Of a DNA stretch of 64,000 bases, positions 25,493 to 35,000 are shown one piece after another. Each line of letters starts with the position of its first letter. Position 1 is the stretch's first letter. The position numbers were made by a program, and so were the translations under genes. Origin of the DNA: Acidobacteriota bacterium (GTDB lineage: Bacteria > Acidobacteriota > Thermoanaerobaculia > Multivoradales > JBCCEF01); contig JBCCHV010000003.1 in NCBI GenBank assembly GCA_039028635.1, forward strand, positions 62,001 to 126,000, given 5' to 3'. The notes beneath the pieces were generated by a model that did not search any database, was not told the DNA's origin, and saw only the letters and a list, made by a program, of their open reading frames with translations.

Positions 25493-26854
25493 ATGGCCAT
25501 CAACCGCTCGTCCGCCCTCCCTGCCGTCGGCCTCGCTCTCCTCCTCTTCACGCTCCTCGGCACCACCGCCTCAGCCCAGCAGTGGCCGCAGTTCCGCGGC
25601 GAAGGGGCTCGCGGCATCGCCGAAGGCCATCCCCTGCCGGAGAAGTGGGACGGTGAGAGCGGCGAGGGCATTCTGTGGCGCACCGCCATTCCGGGTCTCG
25701 GCCATTCGAGCCCGGTGATCTGGGGCGACAAGCTCTTCCTGACCACCGCCGTCAGCGAGAAGGACGATGCCGGCATTCGCACCGGTCTCTACGGTGACAT
25801 CGACCCGGTGAAGGACGACTCCAGCCATCGCTTCGAGCTCTACTGCCTGGACCGCCAGAGTGGCAAAGTGCTGTGGCGGCGCACCGCCGTCGAGACCGTG
25901 CCCCAGGTCAAGCGCCACCTGAAGTCCACCCACGCCAACCCGACAGTGGCGACGGACGGCACCCATCTGGTGGTCTCCTTTGGCTCCGAAGGCCTCTACG
26001 TCTACGACTTCGACGGCAACCTGAAGTGGAAGAAGAGCCTCGGGTTGCTCGACTCGGGCTTCTTCCTGGCGCCTGATGCCCAGTGGGGATTCGGCTCCTC
26101 GCCGGTGCTCGTCGACGGCCGCATCATCATCCAGGCGGATGTCCAGAAGGGCTCGTTTCTGACTGCCCTCGCCATCAAAGACGGTCGCGAGATCTGGCGG
26201 GTTCCGCGCAACGATGTTCCCACCTGGTCGACCCCCACGGTGCACGACGACGGCAAGCGCAAGCAGGTGATCGTCAATGGATTCCGCCACCTCGGCGGTT
26301 ACGACTTCGCCACCGGCGAGGAGCTCTGGAAGATGGCCGGCACCGGCGACATTCCAACGCCGACACCGTTCGTAATCGACGACCTGATCTACTTCACCAG
26401 CTCCCACGGCGGCGGCAGCCCGATCTACGTCGTGCCGACCAGCGCCAGCGGCACGCTGACGCCCGACAAGCTGCCCTGGTTTCGCGAGCGCGGCGGCTCC
26501 TACATGCCCACCACCATCGTCTATCGCGGTCTCCACTTCGTCGGCCGCGACAACGGTGTGCTCACGGTCCTCGACGCCAAGACCGGCGAGCGCCACTACG
26601 CCGATCGCCTCGGCGGCGGCCGCTACAGCTTCGTCGCCTCGACCGTCGCCGGCGACGGCAAGATCTACTTCAGCTCCGAGGACGGCGTCATCCTGGTGGT
26701 CGCCGCCGGCAAGGAGCCCAAGGTTCTCGCCGAGAACGACATCAACGGCCGCATCCTCTCCACCCCGGCCATCGCCGAGGGCACGATCTACTTCCGCACC
26801 CTGAAGGAAGTGGTGGCGGTGGGCCACGCCAAGCCTGCCGAGGCGACTCGCTAG
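25493..26854 (+). CDS. Exported PQQ-like beta-propeller protein
   Basis: The 453-residue protein has a signal peptide (residues ~9-28) followed by WPQFRGEGARGIAEGHPLPEKW, the typical start of the secreted PQQ-binding-like propeller family of Acidobacteria, Planctomycetes and Verrucomicrobia. Blade motifs recur (SPVIWGDKLFLTTAV; ELYCLDRQSGKVLWRR; YDFATGEELWKMAG; VLDAKTGERHYADRLGGG). Family members resemble the propeller of BamB and of quinoproteins, but PQQ-binding residues are not evident, so a scaffold or binding role is likelier than dehydrogenase activity. The kelch gene follows after eight bases. Confidence 0.9.
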   Translation: MAINRSSALPAVGLALLLFTLLGTTASAQQWPQFRGEGARGIAEGHPLPEKWDGESGEGILWRTAIPGLGHSSPVIWGDKLFLTTAVSEKDDAGIRTGLYGDIDPVKDDSSHRFELYCLDRQSGKVLWRRTAVETVPQVKRHLKSTHANPTVATDGTHLVVSFGSEGLYVYDFDGNLKWKKSLGLLDSGFFLAPDAQWGFGSSPVLVDGRIIIQADVQKGSFLTALAIKDGREIWRVPRNDVPTWSTPTVHDDGKRKQVIVNGFRHLGGYDFATGEELWKMAGTGDIPTPTPFVIDDLIYFTSSHGGGSPIYVVPTSASGTLTPDKLPWFRERGGSYMPTTIVYRGLHFVGRDNGVLTVLDAKTGERHYADRLGGGRYSFVASTVAGDGKIYFSSEDGVILVVAAGKEPKVLAENDINGRILSTPAIAEGTIYFRTLKEVVAVGHAKPAEATR

Positions 26855-26862
26855 ATTGTCTC

Positions 26863-27876
26863 GTGCGACTCATCGCAACGGCCCTCCTCTTGCTCGCGAC
26901 GCTGTCCTGCAGCGAGTCGCCTCAGGACAGCGAGAGCGGCCCGCCGCCCCATCCGGGCGTGCGCAACGCCCACAGCATGAGCTACGACAGCTCTCTCGGC
27001 GCAGTGGTGATGTTCGGTGGCGCCGACGAGACCGAGGTGCGGGCAGACACCTGGACCTGGGATGGAGCTCATTGGGCACTCCTCGGCGACAGCGGCCCAC
27101 CGGGTCGGACCTTCGCCTCCATGGCCCACGACGCGGCCCGCGGTCAAACTCTGCTCTTCGGAGGCAATCGCGTCCTCTTCGGCCGGGGAGATGAAGGTCA
27201 GACCTTTCTCGACGACACCTGGCTGCTCGAGAACGGCCGTTGGCGGCGTCATTCGAGTCTCGCCGCACCACCCGCCAGAGCTGAAGCCGCGATGGCCTAC
27301 GACCCACAGCGCCGACGGATCGTCCTCTTCGGCGGCTACTCCGTCACCCAGGAGACGATGAACCGTCTCGCCGACACCTGGGAGTGGGACGGCAGCCAGT
27401 GGACGATGGTCTCAGGCCAGGGACCTCCCGCAGGGAATGGAGCCAGCATGGCATTTCAAGGGGATCCCGGCAGGCTGGTGCTATTCGGCGGTCGTGGAGC
27501 GCAAGGAACGACCTGGACCTGGACCGAAGATGGCTGGCAAGATCTCGGGGCTGACGCTCCAGGAAGATTCAATGCCGCCATGGCTGCTGAGCCCCACCTC
27601 GGTAGCCTGTTGCGCTTCGGAGGCTGGGATGGCGAAGGCCGCCGCAACGGCACCTGGCGCCTGGTGAAGAATCGGTGGTCCGAGATCTCCCAGCCTCAAA
27701 GTCCACCGGCTCGCAACCACAGCTCGATGGCCCACGACCCCGCTCGCCAACGATCCATCCTGTTCGGCGGCCACGACGGACAGAACATCTTCGGCGACCT
27801 GTGGGAGTGGGACGGGCAACGTTGGCTCGCCCTCGGAGGTGAGCCTCCCAGGCGGCGAGTCTCCAACGGGCACTGA
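26863..27876 (+). CDS. Kelch-repeat predicted lipoprotein
   Basis: The ~337-residue product starts at a GTG eight bases after the previous stop. It has a short hydrophobic N-terminus ending at Cys16 (LLLLATLSC), a weak lipobox. The rest is a series of about six kelch/galactose-oxidase-like blades with the pattern 'SMAYD..RRRIVLFGG......DTWEWDG..W' (e.g. FGGADETEVRADTWTWDGAHW; FGGYSVTQET; FGGHDGQNIFGDLWEWDG). Such propellers bind proteins or glycans outside the cell. A longer frame from 26083 is antisense-like and rejected. It probably forms an operon with the PQQ-like gene. Confidence 0.85.
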   Translation: MRLIATALLLLATLSCSESPQDSESGPPPHPGVRNAHSMSYDSSLGAVVMFGGADETEVRADTWTWDGAHWALLGDSGPPGRTFASMAHDAARGQTLLFGGNRVLFGRGDEGQTFLDDTWLLENGRWRRHSSLAAPPARAEAAMAYDPQRRRIVLFGGYSVTQETMNRLADTWEWDGSQWTMVSGQGPPAGNGASMAFQGDPGRLVLFGGRGAQGTTWTWTEDGWQDLGADAPGRFNAAMAAEPHLGSLLRFGGWDGEGRRNGTWRLVKNRWSEISQPQSPPARNHSSMAHDPARQRSILFGGHDGQNIFGDLWEWDGQRWLALGGEPPRRRVSNGH

Positions 27877-27936
27877 GTAACGTCTCGAGCAGGCCGACTT
27901 CCACGATCCCGCCAACCCGACGAGCCAACCAATCGG

Positions 27937-28389
27937 ATGCCCCAGATCTACGTCGACGCCGACAGCTGTCCGGTCAAAGAGGAGACTTACCGCGTCGCCC
28001 TGCGCCATCGGGTGCGGGTCTTCGTGGTCTCCAATTCCTACCTTCCGCGACCGCTCAGCGGCGATGTCGAGATGGTCTCCGTTCCGGGCGGCTTCGACGC
28101 CGCCGACGATTGGATCGCGGAGCGCGCAGGCCGAGGTGATGTCGTCGTGTCGGCGGACATTCCACTCGCCGCCCGATGCCTCGAAAGCGGAGCCCAGGTT
28201 CTCGACCCCAAAGGGCGCTTCTTCACCGAAGACTCGATCGGCGACGCCGTTGCGGTGCGCGAGCTGAGCTCTCAGCTCCGGGACATGGGTGTTCTCTCCG
28301 GCGGCCCGAAGCCCTTCGGGAAGCAGGATCGATCGCGTTTCTTGCAGAGCCTGGAGCAGGCACTGCGCCGGGCGGCGAAAAGAAAGTAG
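27937..28389 (+). CDS. UPF0178 / DUF188 family protein (YaiI/YqxD-like)
   Basis: The 150-residue protein starts with the family hallmark IYVDADSCPVKEE (residues 4-16) and carries the later motifs DAADDWIAERAGRGDVVVSADIPLAARC and DPKGRFFTEDSIGDAVAVREL. The conserved Asp residues suggest a PIN-like nuclease fold, but no member has an established function that I know. Length is normal. It is convergent with holA, with nine bases between the stops. Confidence 0.92.
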   Translation: MPQIYVDADSCPVKEETYRVALRHRVRVFVVSNSYLPRPLSGDVEMVSVPGGFDAADDWIAERAGRGDVVVSADIPLAARCLESGAQVLDPKGRFFTEDSIGDAVAVRELSSQLRDMGVLSGGPKPFGKQDRSRFLQSLEQALRRAAKRK

Positions 28390-28398
28390 CTCCTGAGG

Positions 28399-29883
28399 TC
28401 AGCGCCGCCGGCCGACCTTCTCCCGCCCCCTCTTCGGCGCCGCCCGCGCCGAGGCCAACCGCGCCACCAGCGCCCCGAGGGCGGCGTCGGGCTCGTCGCT
28501 CTCACCCTTGAGCCGCAGCTCCGTTTCGAGCACGTCGGCAGGCAGCCGCGCGACGGCGCGGGGGTCGAAGCGGCCGGCCGCCAGGTAGGCTCGATGGAGC
28601 CGGAAGGGGTGGAGCTTGGCCACCGGATTGGTCAGGCCGCCCGGCAGGCTGCCCTGGAGCTTGGGTGCGTGGCGCGACTTGAAGCGCGGGTAGGAGCGCT
28701 CGCCGGGCGGCACCCGGAAGGCCTCCATCAATCCCCGGATGGCGGTGAGCTGGCGACAGAATCCGGCGAGGAGGGCGAAGAAGGAGAGGCGCGCCGCGAT
28801 CGGGTCGCTGGCGGAGGAAAAGTAGCGCTGCAGGCGTGCGAGGGCTTCGCCGGCCTTGCCGGCGCCAATCGCATCGAGGAGCTGCCAGACATCCTGCTCG
28901 CCGCGGTCTTCGACGACCTCTTCGACCAGGGCTCGGGTGATTCGGCTGCCCTCGGGGGCCAGGCTCGCGAGCTTGCGGTACTCGGCCGCGAGGCGAGCGG
29001 TCGATTCGGCCGCCGCCCCGCCGCGCTGAGCCGTGTCCTGACGCAGCGTCCGGTGGGCCAAGAGGTCGAGGGCGACGCAATCGATGCCGCGGCCGGTCTC
29101 GCGCTCGAGCTCGGCGGCGAGCAGCTCGAGCCCCTGCCAACCACCACCGCGCTCCCCCGCCAGCTCGCCGACCCGCACCAGAGCCCCGCGCTCCTGGAGG
29201 GCCGACACCACCGGATGCTCGGCCGCCACCGATCGCTCCGCCAGAACCAAAGAGTGGTTCTCCGGAAAACCGCCTTCGACGGCTTCCGACAGCAGAGCCG
29301 CTTCGCTGTCGGACCAACCCTTGAGATCCCCGGCGCGTGCGGCCTCGAGCAATTCGACCAGTCCGGCGCGAAAGGTCTCCACCTGCTTCTTGCCGCGCCC
29401 CCTCCCCTTGCGCTTCTTGCGGAATGACGTGCCGCCAGCGAGAGTCTGGGCCGGGACCTGCTCGAGCACCGCCTGCGAAGACCCGGCCTCGGGATCGAGA
29501 CCGAGAAGCCGCAAGCCCTGGAGCAATCGCGAAGCGGCCTGGCGACCGCGGCTGTTGAGATCACCGCTGCCCACCGGCAGAGCACCCTCGGCGTCGTCGA
29601 GCAGGTCGGCGACCGCATGGCGGTCCGCCAGCACCGCCGTGTCGGTGGCGAGGAGAACCTTCGCCGGCGCGAAGAGAGAAAAGGTCCGCAGGTCGTCGAG
29701 CAGGTCGCCCAAGCGATCCGGCCGGCGGTAGATCTCGACCTCGCAACCGGCCTTCGCAGCCAAGGCATCGGCCACCCGCTGCGCCGCCGGCTCGGCAAGC
29801 ACCAGATCCCCGGCCACCAAGTACACGGCTCCCCCATCACCGGCCGCAATCGCAGCCAGAACCTTGTCGACCGCCGAGCTCAA
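28399..29883 (-). CDS. holA: DNA polymerase III delta subunit-like protein
   Basis: The 494-residue protein has the layout of the delta clamp-loader subunit: an N-terminal region with VYLVAGDLVLAEPAAQRVADAL, a middle with LDDLRTFSLFAPAKVLLATD and 'ENHSLVLAERSV', and a C-terminal helical domain (VWQLLDAIGAGKAGEALARLQRYF). Delta proteins are usually ~340 residues. The extra length lies mainly in residues ~110-190, including a strongly basic stretch RKKRKGRGRGKKQ. The TTG start at 29883 is supported by GGAGG five bases upstream. The divergence leaves some room for another clamp-loader-like role. Confidence 0.78.
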   Translation of the reverse strand: MSSAVDKVLAAIAAGDGGAVYLVAGDLVLAEPAAQRVADALAAKAGCEVEIYRRPDRLGDLLDDLRTFSLFAPAKVLLATDTAVLADRHAVADLLDDAEGALPVGSGDLNSRGRQAASRLLQGLRLLGLDPEAGSSQAVLEQVPAQTLAGGTSFRKKRKGRGRGKKQVETFRAGLVELLEAARAGDLKGWSDSEAALLSEAVEGGFPENHSLVLAERSVAAEHPVVSALQERGALVRVGELAGERGGGWQGLELLAAELERETGRGIDCVALDLLAHRTLRQDTAQRGGAAAESTARLAAEYRKLASLAPEGSRITRALVEEVVEDRGEQDVWQLLDAIGAGKAGEALARLQRYFSSASDPIAARLSFFALLAGFCRQLTAIRGLMEAFRVPPGERSYPRFKSRHAPKLQGSLPGGLTNPVAKLHPFRLHRAYLAAGRFDPRAVARLPADVLETELRLKGESDEPDAALGALVARLASARAAPKRGREKVGRRR

Positions 29884-30039
29884 GAATGCCTCCGCCGACC
29901 CTTGCGAGGATGTAGAGAAGCGAGCACCATTACCGGCCGCAGTCTAGCCGATGATGGCTCGCATACCGAGGGGATCCAGGCCCGGCAAAGGGCAGAGGGA
30001 GGAGCGGCCAGCGACCCGCGCCAGGGGCTCGTCCCAAGC

Positions 30040-30226
30040 GAACAGCGAGGGCCGGAGACGAAGGTCGCCGAGGTCGGGCCGCCCTGGATTGGGCCGCCCT
30101 GGACGGGGGTGAGGGCGCACGACATGTGCGTGCTGCCGGGCCGCGCAGGCCTGAGGGGGGCGCCTTAGCCCCCCTGGATCAAACGACTAGCTGAAAGAAG
30201 TCGCCCGGCGACTGCGTTCAGCTAGT
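30040..30226. repeat. Diverged copy of the ~0.2 kb hairpin repeat
   Basis: This fills the 3' part of the 338-base gap 29884-30221; the earlier part (29884-30039) shows nothing recognisable. Two nested hairpins are clear: GGGGGGC-GCCTTA-GCCCCCC (30155-30174), and ACTAGCTGAA (30186-30195) pairing with TTCAGCTAGT (30217-30226) around AGTCG..CGACT. The order GGGGCGC..AGCCCC, then CTAGC..TGAAA.AAGTCGC, then TTCAGC..CTAG matches the element at 36999-37209. The right arm provides the TAG stop codon of the DksA-type gene at 30222. The left boundary is uncertain. Confidence 0.55.
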
Positions 30227-30611
30227 TCATATCGGGCAGCATGCCCTGCTCTTTAAGCTCCTGGCAGTCGATGCACAGCTTGGCCCAGGGCACCGCCTCG
30301 AGGCGGGCCGAGCCGATCTCGCGCTGACAGTGCAGGCACGAGCCATAGGTGCCTTCGTCCATGCGGGCGATGGCTTCATCGACTTCCACGAGCATGGCGC
30401 GCTCGTTATTCGAGAGCGAAAAGAGAAATTCCCGATTGTAGGAGTTGTTGGCACGATCGACGATGTCGTCCGTGCCCTCATCCGCCGAAGCCTGTCCCGC
30501 CTTGAGATCGCTGTTGTAGAGATCCAGGATCTGCTCCCGACGCTGCTCCAGTCGCTGGCGCAGGGGATGGCTATCGGCCTGCTGTACCTCGGCTGGTTCC
30601 GATTGGGGCAC
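30222..30611 (-). CDS. DksA/TraR-family zinc-finger transcription factor
   Basis: The 129-residue protein has an N-terminal coiled-coil-like region (HPLRQRLEQRREQILDLYNSDLKAG), a DEGTDDIVDRANNSYNREF segment and a C-terminal zinc finger with Cys92, Cys95, Cys113 and Cys116 (CLHC ... CIDC). DksA-type proteins bind the secondary channel of RNA polymerase and modulate initiation, often with ppGpp. The coiled-coil tip acidic pair typical of true DksA is not obvious, so a paralogue such as a TraR/YocK-like protein is possible. The start is GTG with AAGGAG upstream. The TAG stop lies in a repeat hairpin. Confidence 0.92.
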   Translation of the reverse strand: MPQSEPAEVQQADSHPLRQRLEQRREQILDLYNSDLKAGQASADEGTDDIVDRANNSYNREFLFSLSNNERAMLVEVDEAIARMDEGTYGSCLHCQREIGSARLEAVPWAKLCIDCQELKEQGMLPDMN

Positions 30612-30890
30612 GTTTCTCTCTCCTTTCTGACCTAAACCGGCAGAACTGGCCGGCGATCATATTTCTAACCGAGGAGCAAGGCAATCTGTTCCCATCTCGG
30701 GCGGAATCTCGGCACGCGACGAGCCCGGCTCCCACAGGCTACCGGGGTCCCGTCGGTCCGACCGTTGGGGGCCCCCGAGGCGCCGCCTTTGGGCAGATCT
30801 ACGTACGAACCTGGAGAGGAGTTCTCGCCCCCCGGCGAAGTGCCTCCCAACGGTGATCGAAATGGCCGGCGACGCGGGCCGGCGGCCACG

Positions 30891-31358
30891 TCAGTGGTGG
30901 TAGCCGCTGCCGCGCTGGATCTCGAGGGCGCGGAAGATCTGCTCGTAGAGGACCAGCCGTGCGAGCTCGTGGGGCAAGGTCATCGGACCGAAGGAGAGCA
31001 CTTGCCGAGCCGCTTTCCGGACTGCCGGATCGAGGCCGAGATCAGAACCGAGGGCGAAGGCGATGGGATGGGGCCACTCCTCCGAAAGACGGCCCAACAG
31101 GCGGGCGAAGTCCGGCGAGGAATAGGACTTGCCGCGGGCATCGAGGGCGAAGAGCCAGACCGGGTCGGGCAGAGCGGAGAGCAAGGCCTCGCCTTCATGG
31201 CGGGCGCGATCGGGACCGTCACCGCCGCGCCGCGCCCGGATCGGACGATCCTGGATGGTCACGCTGCGTGCAATGCGATCGCGGTACTCGCCGCAAAGGG
31301 CGTCCCATCGGGGGCGTCGATGGCGCCCCGCCCAGAGCACTTGGATCTCACGTCCCAC
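30891..31358 (-). CDS. rlmH: 23S rRNA (pseudouridine1915-N3)-methyltransferase RlmH
   Basis: The 155-residue protein has the SPOUT-family RlmH signatures: LFALDARGKSYSSPDFA, FALGSDLGLDPAVRKAARQVLSFGPMTLPHELARLVLYEQIFRA and the terminal GSGYHH that reaches the active site. It methylates pseudouridine 1915 in helix 69 of 23S rRNA. The GTG at 31358 has no clear Shine-Dalgarno sequence but fits the family N-terminus. def ends only 27 bases upstream, so the two form a small operon. The ~280 bases downstream, up to the DksA-type gene, show no convincing gene. Confidence 0.94.
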   Translation of the reverse strand: MGREIQVLWAGRHRRPRWDALCGEYRDRIARSVTIQDRPIRARRGGDGPDRARHEGEALLSALPDPVWLFALDARGKSYSSPDFARLLGRLSEEWPHPIAFALGSDLGLDPAVRKAARQVLSFGPMTLPHELARLVLYEQIFRALEIQRGSGYHH

Positions 31359-31385
31359 GAGCGTTACCGGGCGTCGCAGCCGGCG

Positions 31386-31919
31386 TCAGCCGACGGCCGC
31401 GGGCTCCCCCAGTCCCATGTCCTGGAGGAGCTGCTCCCACTCTTCGGTGAAGCACAGGGAGCGCAAGTCGCGCATGCGGTCGAGAAAGACGATGCCGTTG
31501 AGGTGGTCGTTCTCGTGCTGCAGGATGCGAGCCTCGAAGCCTTCGAAGGTCTCGTCGAGAGCTTCACCGGCGCGGTCGAAACCCTGCAGCCGCACCGCCG
31601 GATGGCGCGGCACCAGACCGCGCAGACCGGGTATCGACAGGCAACCTTCCCAGTCGTACACCAGCTCGCCGGGCTCGAGGGTGAGCAGCGGATTGATCAC
31701 CGCCCGAGCCTCTCCCTGATCCGGTTGAAAGACGAAAATCTGTCTCAGGTCGCCGATCTGGGGGGCCGCCAGGCCGACGCCGTCGGCATCATGCATGGTC
31801 TCGATCATGTGATCGAGCAGCTCTTGCACCGCCGGCGTATCGATCTGCTCCTGGGAGACCGGCTCGGCGGCCGTCCGCAGGGCGGGATGACCGAGACGTA
31901 GGAGCTCGAGAAGGGCCAT
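31386..31919 (-). CDS. def: Peptide deformylase
   Basis: The 177-residue protein carries all three deformylase motifs: GVGLAAPQIG (47-56), EGCLSIP with metal ligand Cys93, and HENDH (135-139) with both metal His residues and the catalytic Glu136. It removes the formyl group from nascent proteins and works with Fe2+ or a similar metal. The start at 31919 is chosen on a perfect AAGGAGGT seven bases upstream; the frame open further upstream is not supported. It is divergent from ileS and upstream of rlmH. Confidence 0.97.
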   Translation of the reverse strand: MALLELLRLGHPALRTAAEPVSQEQIDTPAVQELLDHMIETMHDADGVGLAAPQIGDLRQIFVFQPDQGEARAVINPLLTLEPGELVYDWEGCLSIPGLRGLVPRHPAVRLQGFDRAGEALDETFEGFEARILQHENDHLNGIVFLDRMRDLRSLCFTEEWEQLLQDMGLGEPAAVG

Positions 31920-31987
31920 CTTGAGACCTCCTTGGAAGCAGCTCGTCACCGCGACTTGCCCGCTTCGAGAGTTGGAAAAGGAGCGAC

Positions 31988-32007
31988 ATTATACCGCCCT
32001 TCGGGCG
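31988..32007 (-). promoter_or_regulatory. def promoter -10 hexamer TATAAT with adjacent dyad
   Basis: On the minus strand TATAAT (31993-31988) is a perfect -10 hexamer, ~70 bases before the def start. Immediately upstream is a small dyad CGCCC-GAA-GGGCG (32007-31995). A -35 hexamer is not recognisable. The dyad next to the -10 recalls the mutM and radical SAM promoters, but it is shorter. Confidence 0.5.
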
Positions 32008-32075
32008 TGCTATTCTCACGAGCTTCAAGTCACTTCCCCAGTTCCATCGACCGCCTCGGAAGAAACCATCTCGCC

Positions 32076-35000
32076 ATGAGCCGTCAGCCCTTTCCCAAGA
32101 TCCCGGCCGGCTACCCCTTCCCCGCCCTCGAGCAGGAGACCCTGCGCTATTGGCAGGAGCAGGAGATTTTTCGCAAATCCCTGGAGAAGGACTCCCCGCG
32201 CGGCGATTTCGTGATGTTCGAGGGTCCGCCGACGGCCAACAACGTGCCCCACGTCGGTCACGTCGTCACCCGCGCGGTGAAGGATCTCTTCCCGCGCTTC
32301 CGCACCATGCAGGGCTACCACGTGCCCCGCAAGGCGGGCTGGGACACCCACGGCCTGCCGGTGGAGATCGAGGTCGAGAAGCGACTCGGTTTTTCGGGCA
32401 AACAGCAGATCGAGGACTACGGCATCGCGGCCTTCAATCGGGCCTGCCTGGAAAGCGTCCACACCTACGAGAAGCAGTGGCGCGCCATGACCGAGCGGGT
32501 GGGCTACTGGATCGACCTCGACAACGCCTACTTCACCTTCACCAACGACTACATCGAGTCCGAGTGGTGGGCGCTGGCGGAGCTCGCCCGTCAGGGCCTG
32601 CTCGACGAGGGCTACAAGATCCAGCCCTACTGCTCCCGCTGCGGCACCACCCTGTCTTCCCACGAGGTGGCGCAGAACTACAAGGACACGGACGATCCTT
32701 CGGTGTGGGTGCTGTTCCCCGCCCGCGCCGGTCAGGCCATCGAAACCGTCTCCGGAGAGAGCTGGGAAGTCCCCGCTGACTGCGCCCTGGTGGCCTGGAC
32801 CACCACCCCCTGGACACTCCTCGCCCACGTCGCCCTGGCGGTCAATCCGGAGATGACCTATCGCGCCGTCGCCCTGCCCGGCGACGAGGGTCGGCTGGTG
32901 ATCTTCGGCGAGGACCTCGGCACGGCGGTCCCGGTGGTGGTCGAGATCGACGGCAAGCGCCGCCAGCTCGACCTGCGCGAGGAGGAGACGATCGCCCGCT
33001 TCACCGGCCAAGCGCTCCTCGGGTTGCGCTACGCCCGCCCCTTCGCCACCCAGGAACCGGACAAGACTTTTTCGCCGGCCTTCTTCGATCCCCCGCCGTC
33101 GGACGAAGCGGGATTCTGCGTGCTGACCGCCGACTACGTCACCGCCGACGAAGGCACCGGCATCGTTCACACGGCGCCGCCCTTCGGCGAGGACGACTAC
33201 AAGAGCGGCGAGCGCTACGGCCTGCCGTTCTTCCTCACCGTCGACGGCGAGGGCAAGATCACGCCGCGACCCGGCATCGAGGCCTTCGGCGGTCTCGACT
33301 TCAAGGCCGCCGACCCGGTGGTCAGTCGCGACCTCAAGGAGCGCCGGCGCCTGCTCCACAGCGACCGCTACAGCCACAACTACCCGTTCTGCTGGCGCTG
33401 CGATCGGCCGCTGCTCTACTACGCCACCAATAGCTGGTTCATCCGCACCCGCGGCCGCAAGGACGACCTGACGGCGCGCAATCGCGAGATCGCCTGGCAT
33501 CCGGAGCACGTCGGCGAGGGGCGCTTCGGCAACTGGCTCGAGAATGTCGTCGACTGGGCCCTCTCCCGGCGCCGCTACTGGGGCACACCGCTACCGGTGT
33601 GGCGCTGCGAAGATTGCGAGGGCAGTCTGCGGGTGATCGGCTCCTTCGCCGAGCTGTTCGAGGCCACCGGCCAGCCGGCCCCGGACGATCTCTACGACCC
33701 CGAGCAGTTCGATCCCCACCGCCCGGCGATCGACGAGTTCACCTGGGACTGCGAGAGCTGCGGCGGCGCGGTGCGCCGGGTGGAGGACGTCATCGACGCC
33801 TGGTTCGACTCCGGCGCCATGCCCTTCGCTCAGCTCCACTACCCCTTCGAAAACAAGGAGCTCTTCGAGCAGCGCCGCTTCCCGGCGGACTTCATCTCCG
33901 AAGCGGTCGACCAGACCCGCGGTTGGTTCTACACCCTGCACGTCCTCGGCACCCTGCTGTTCGACTCGCCGGCGTACCGCAACTGCATCGTTCTCGGCCA
34001 CATCACCGACGAGACCGGCCGCAAGATGTCGAAACGCCTGGGAAATGTCGTCGACCCGATGGAAGTGCTCGCCGAGACCGGCGCCGATGCCCTGCGCTGG
34101 TACTTCTACATCAGCAACCCGGAGGTCAACTCGCGTTTCTCGGCCCGCCTGGTGCGGGAGGCGGCGCAGAAGTTCCTCCTGCCGTTGTGGAACGCGGTGT
34201 CCTTCTTCTCGATCTACGCCAACCTCGACGGTTGGTCGCCGGCCGCCGCGGGCGATTCGCGAAGCCGCCTCGACTTCGGCCAGCGCCCGGCCCTCGATCG
34301 CTGGATCCTGCTGCGCCTCGGGCGCCTGGTGCGCGACACCACCGCCCATCTCGAGGCCTACCGCATCGACGAGACGGCCCGCGCCATCGAGACCTTCGTC
34401 GACGAGCTCACCAACTGGTACATCCGGCGCAGCCGCGACCGTTTCTGGGCACCTCACCAGGAGCCCACCGACGGCGACGACAAAGAGAGCGCTTATCAAG
34501 CCCTCTACGAAGTCCTCACCACCGTCACCCGCCTGCTGGCGCCGTTCACCCCCTTCGTCGCCGAGTACCTGCACGGCAACCTGGTGCGCAGCCAGGGGGA
34601 AAGCACCGAAAGTGTACACCTCGAGACCTGGCCCGAAGCCGCGGCCGAGCGCCAAGACGACCGCCTCGAGCACGGCATGGCGGCGGTGCAGCGCATTGTC
34701 AGCCTGGGCCACGCGGCGCGCAACTCGCACGGTTTCAAGACCCGCCAGCCGCTGGCGGCGGTCACCCTGGTCACCGCCGACGACGACCTTCCGGGGCTGG
34801 TGGAAGCCCACGGCGACCTGCTGCGCGAAGAGCTCAACGTCAAAGCGATCCACTGGGCCGCCGATCGTTCCCTCTACGTCCACCACGAAGTCCGCCCGTT
34901 CTTCCCCAAGACCGGCCCGCGCTTCGGCAAGCAGATGCGCGAAGTGCAACAGGCCCTGGGAGCGGCCGACGGCGATGCCCTGGCGGCCGCCCTCGAGGCC

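Noticed and set aside
29880-30125. 81-residue minus-strand frame in the gap upstream of holA
   Set aside because: No ribosome-binding site or family similarity, and it overlaps the repeat-like region.
30665-30889. 74-residue minus-strand frame between the DksA-type gene and rlmH
   Set aside because: It is Arg/Gly/Pro-rich, has no SD and no conserved pattern; the region looks non-coding.
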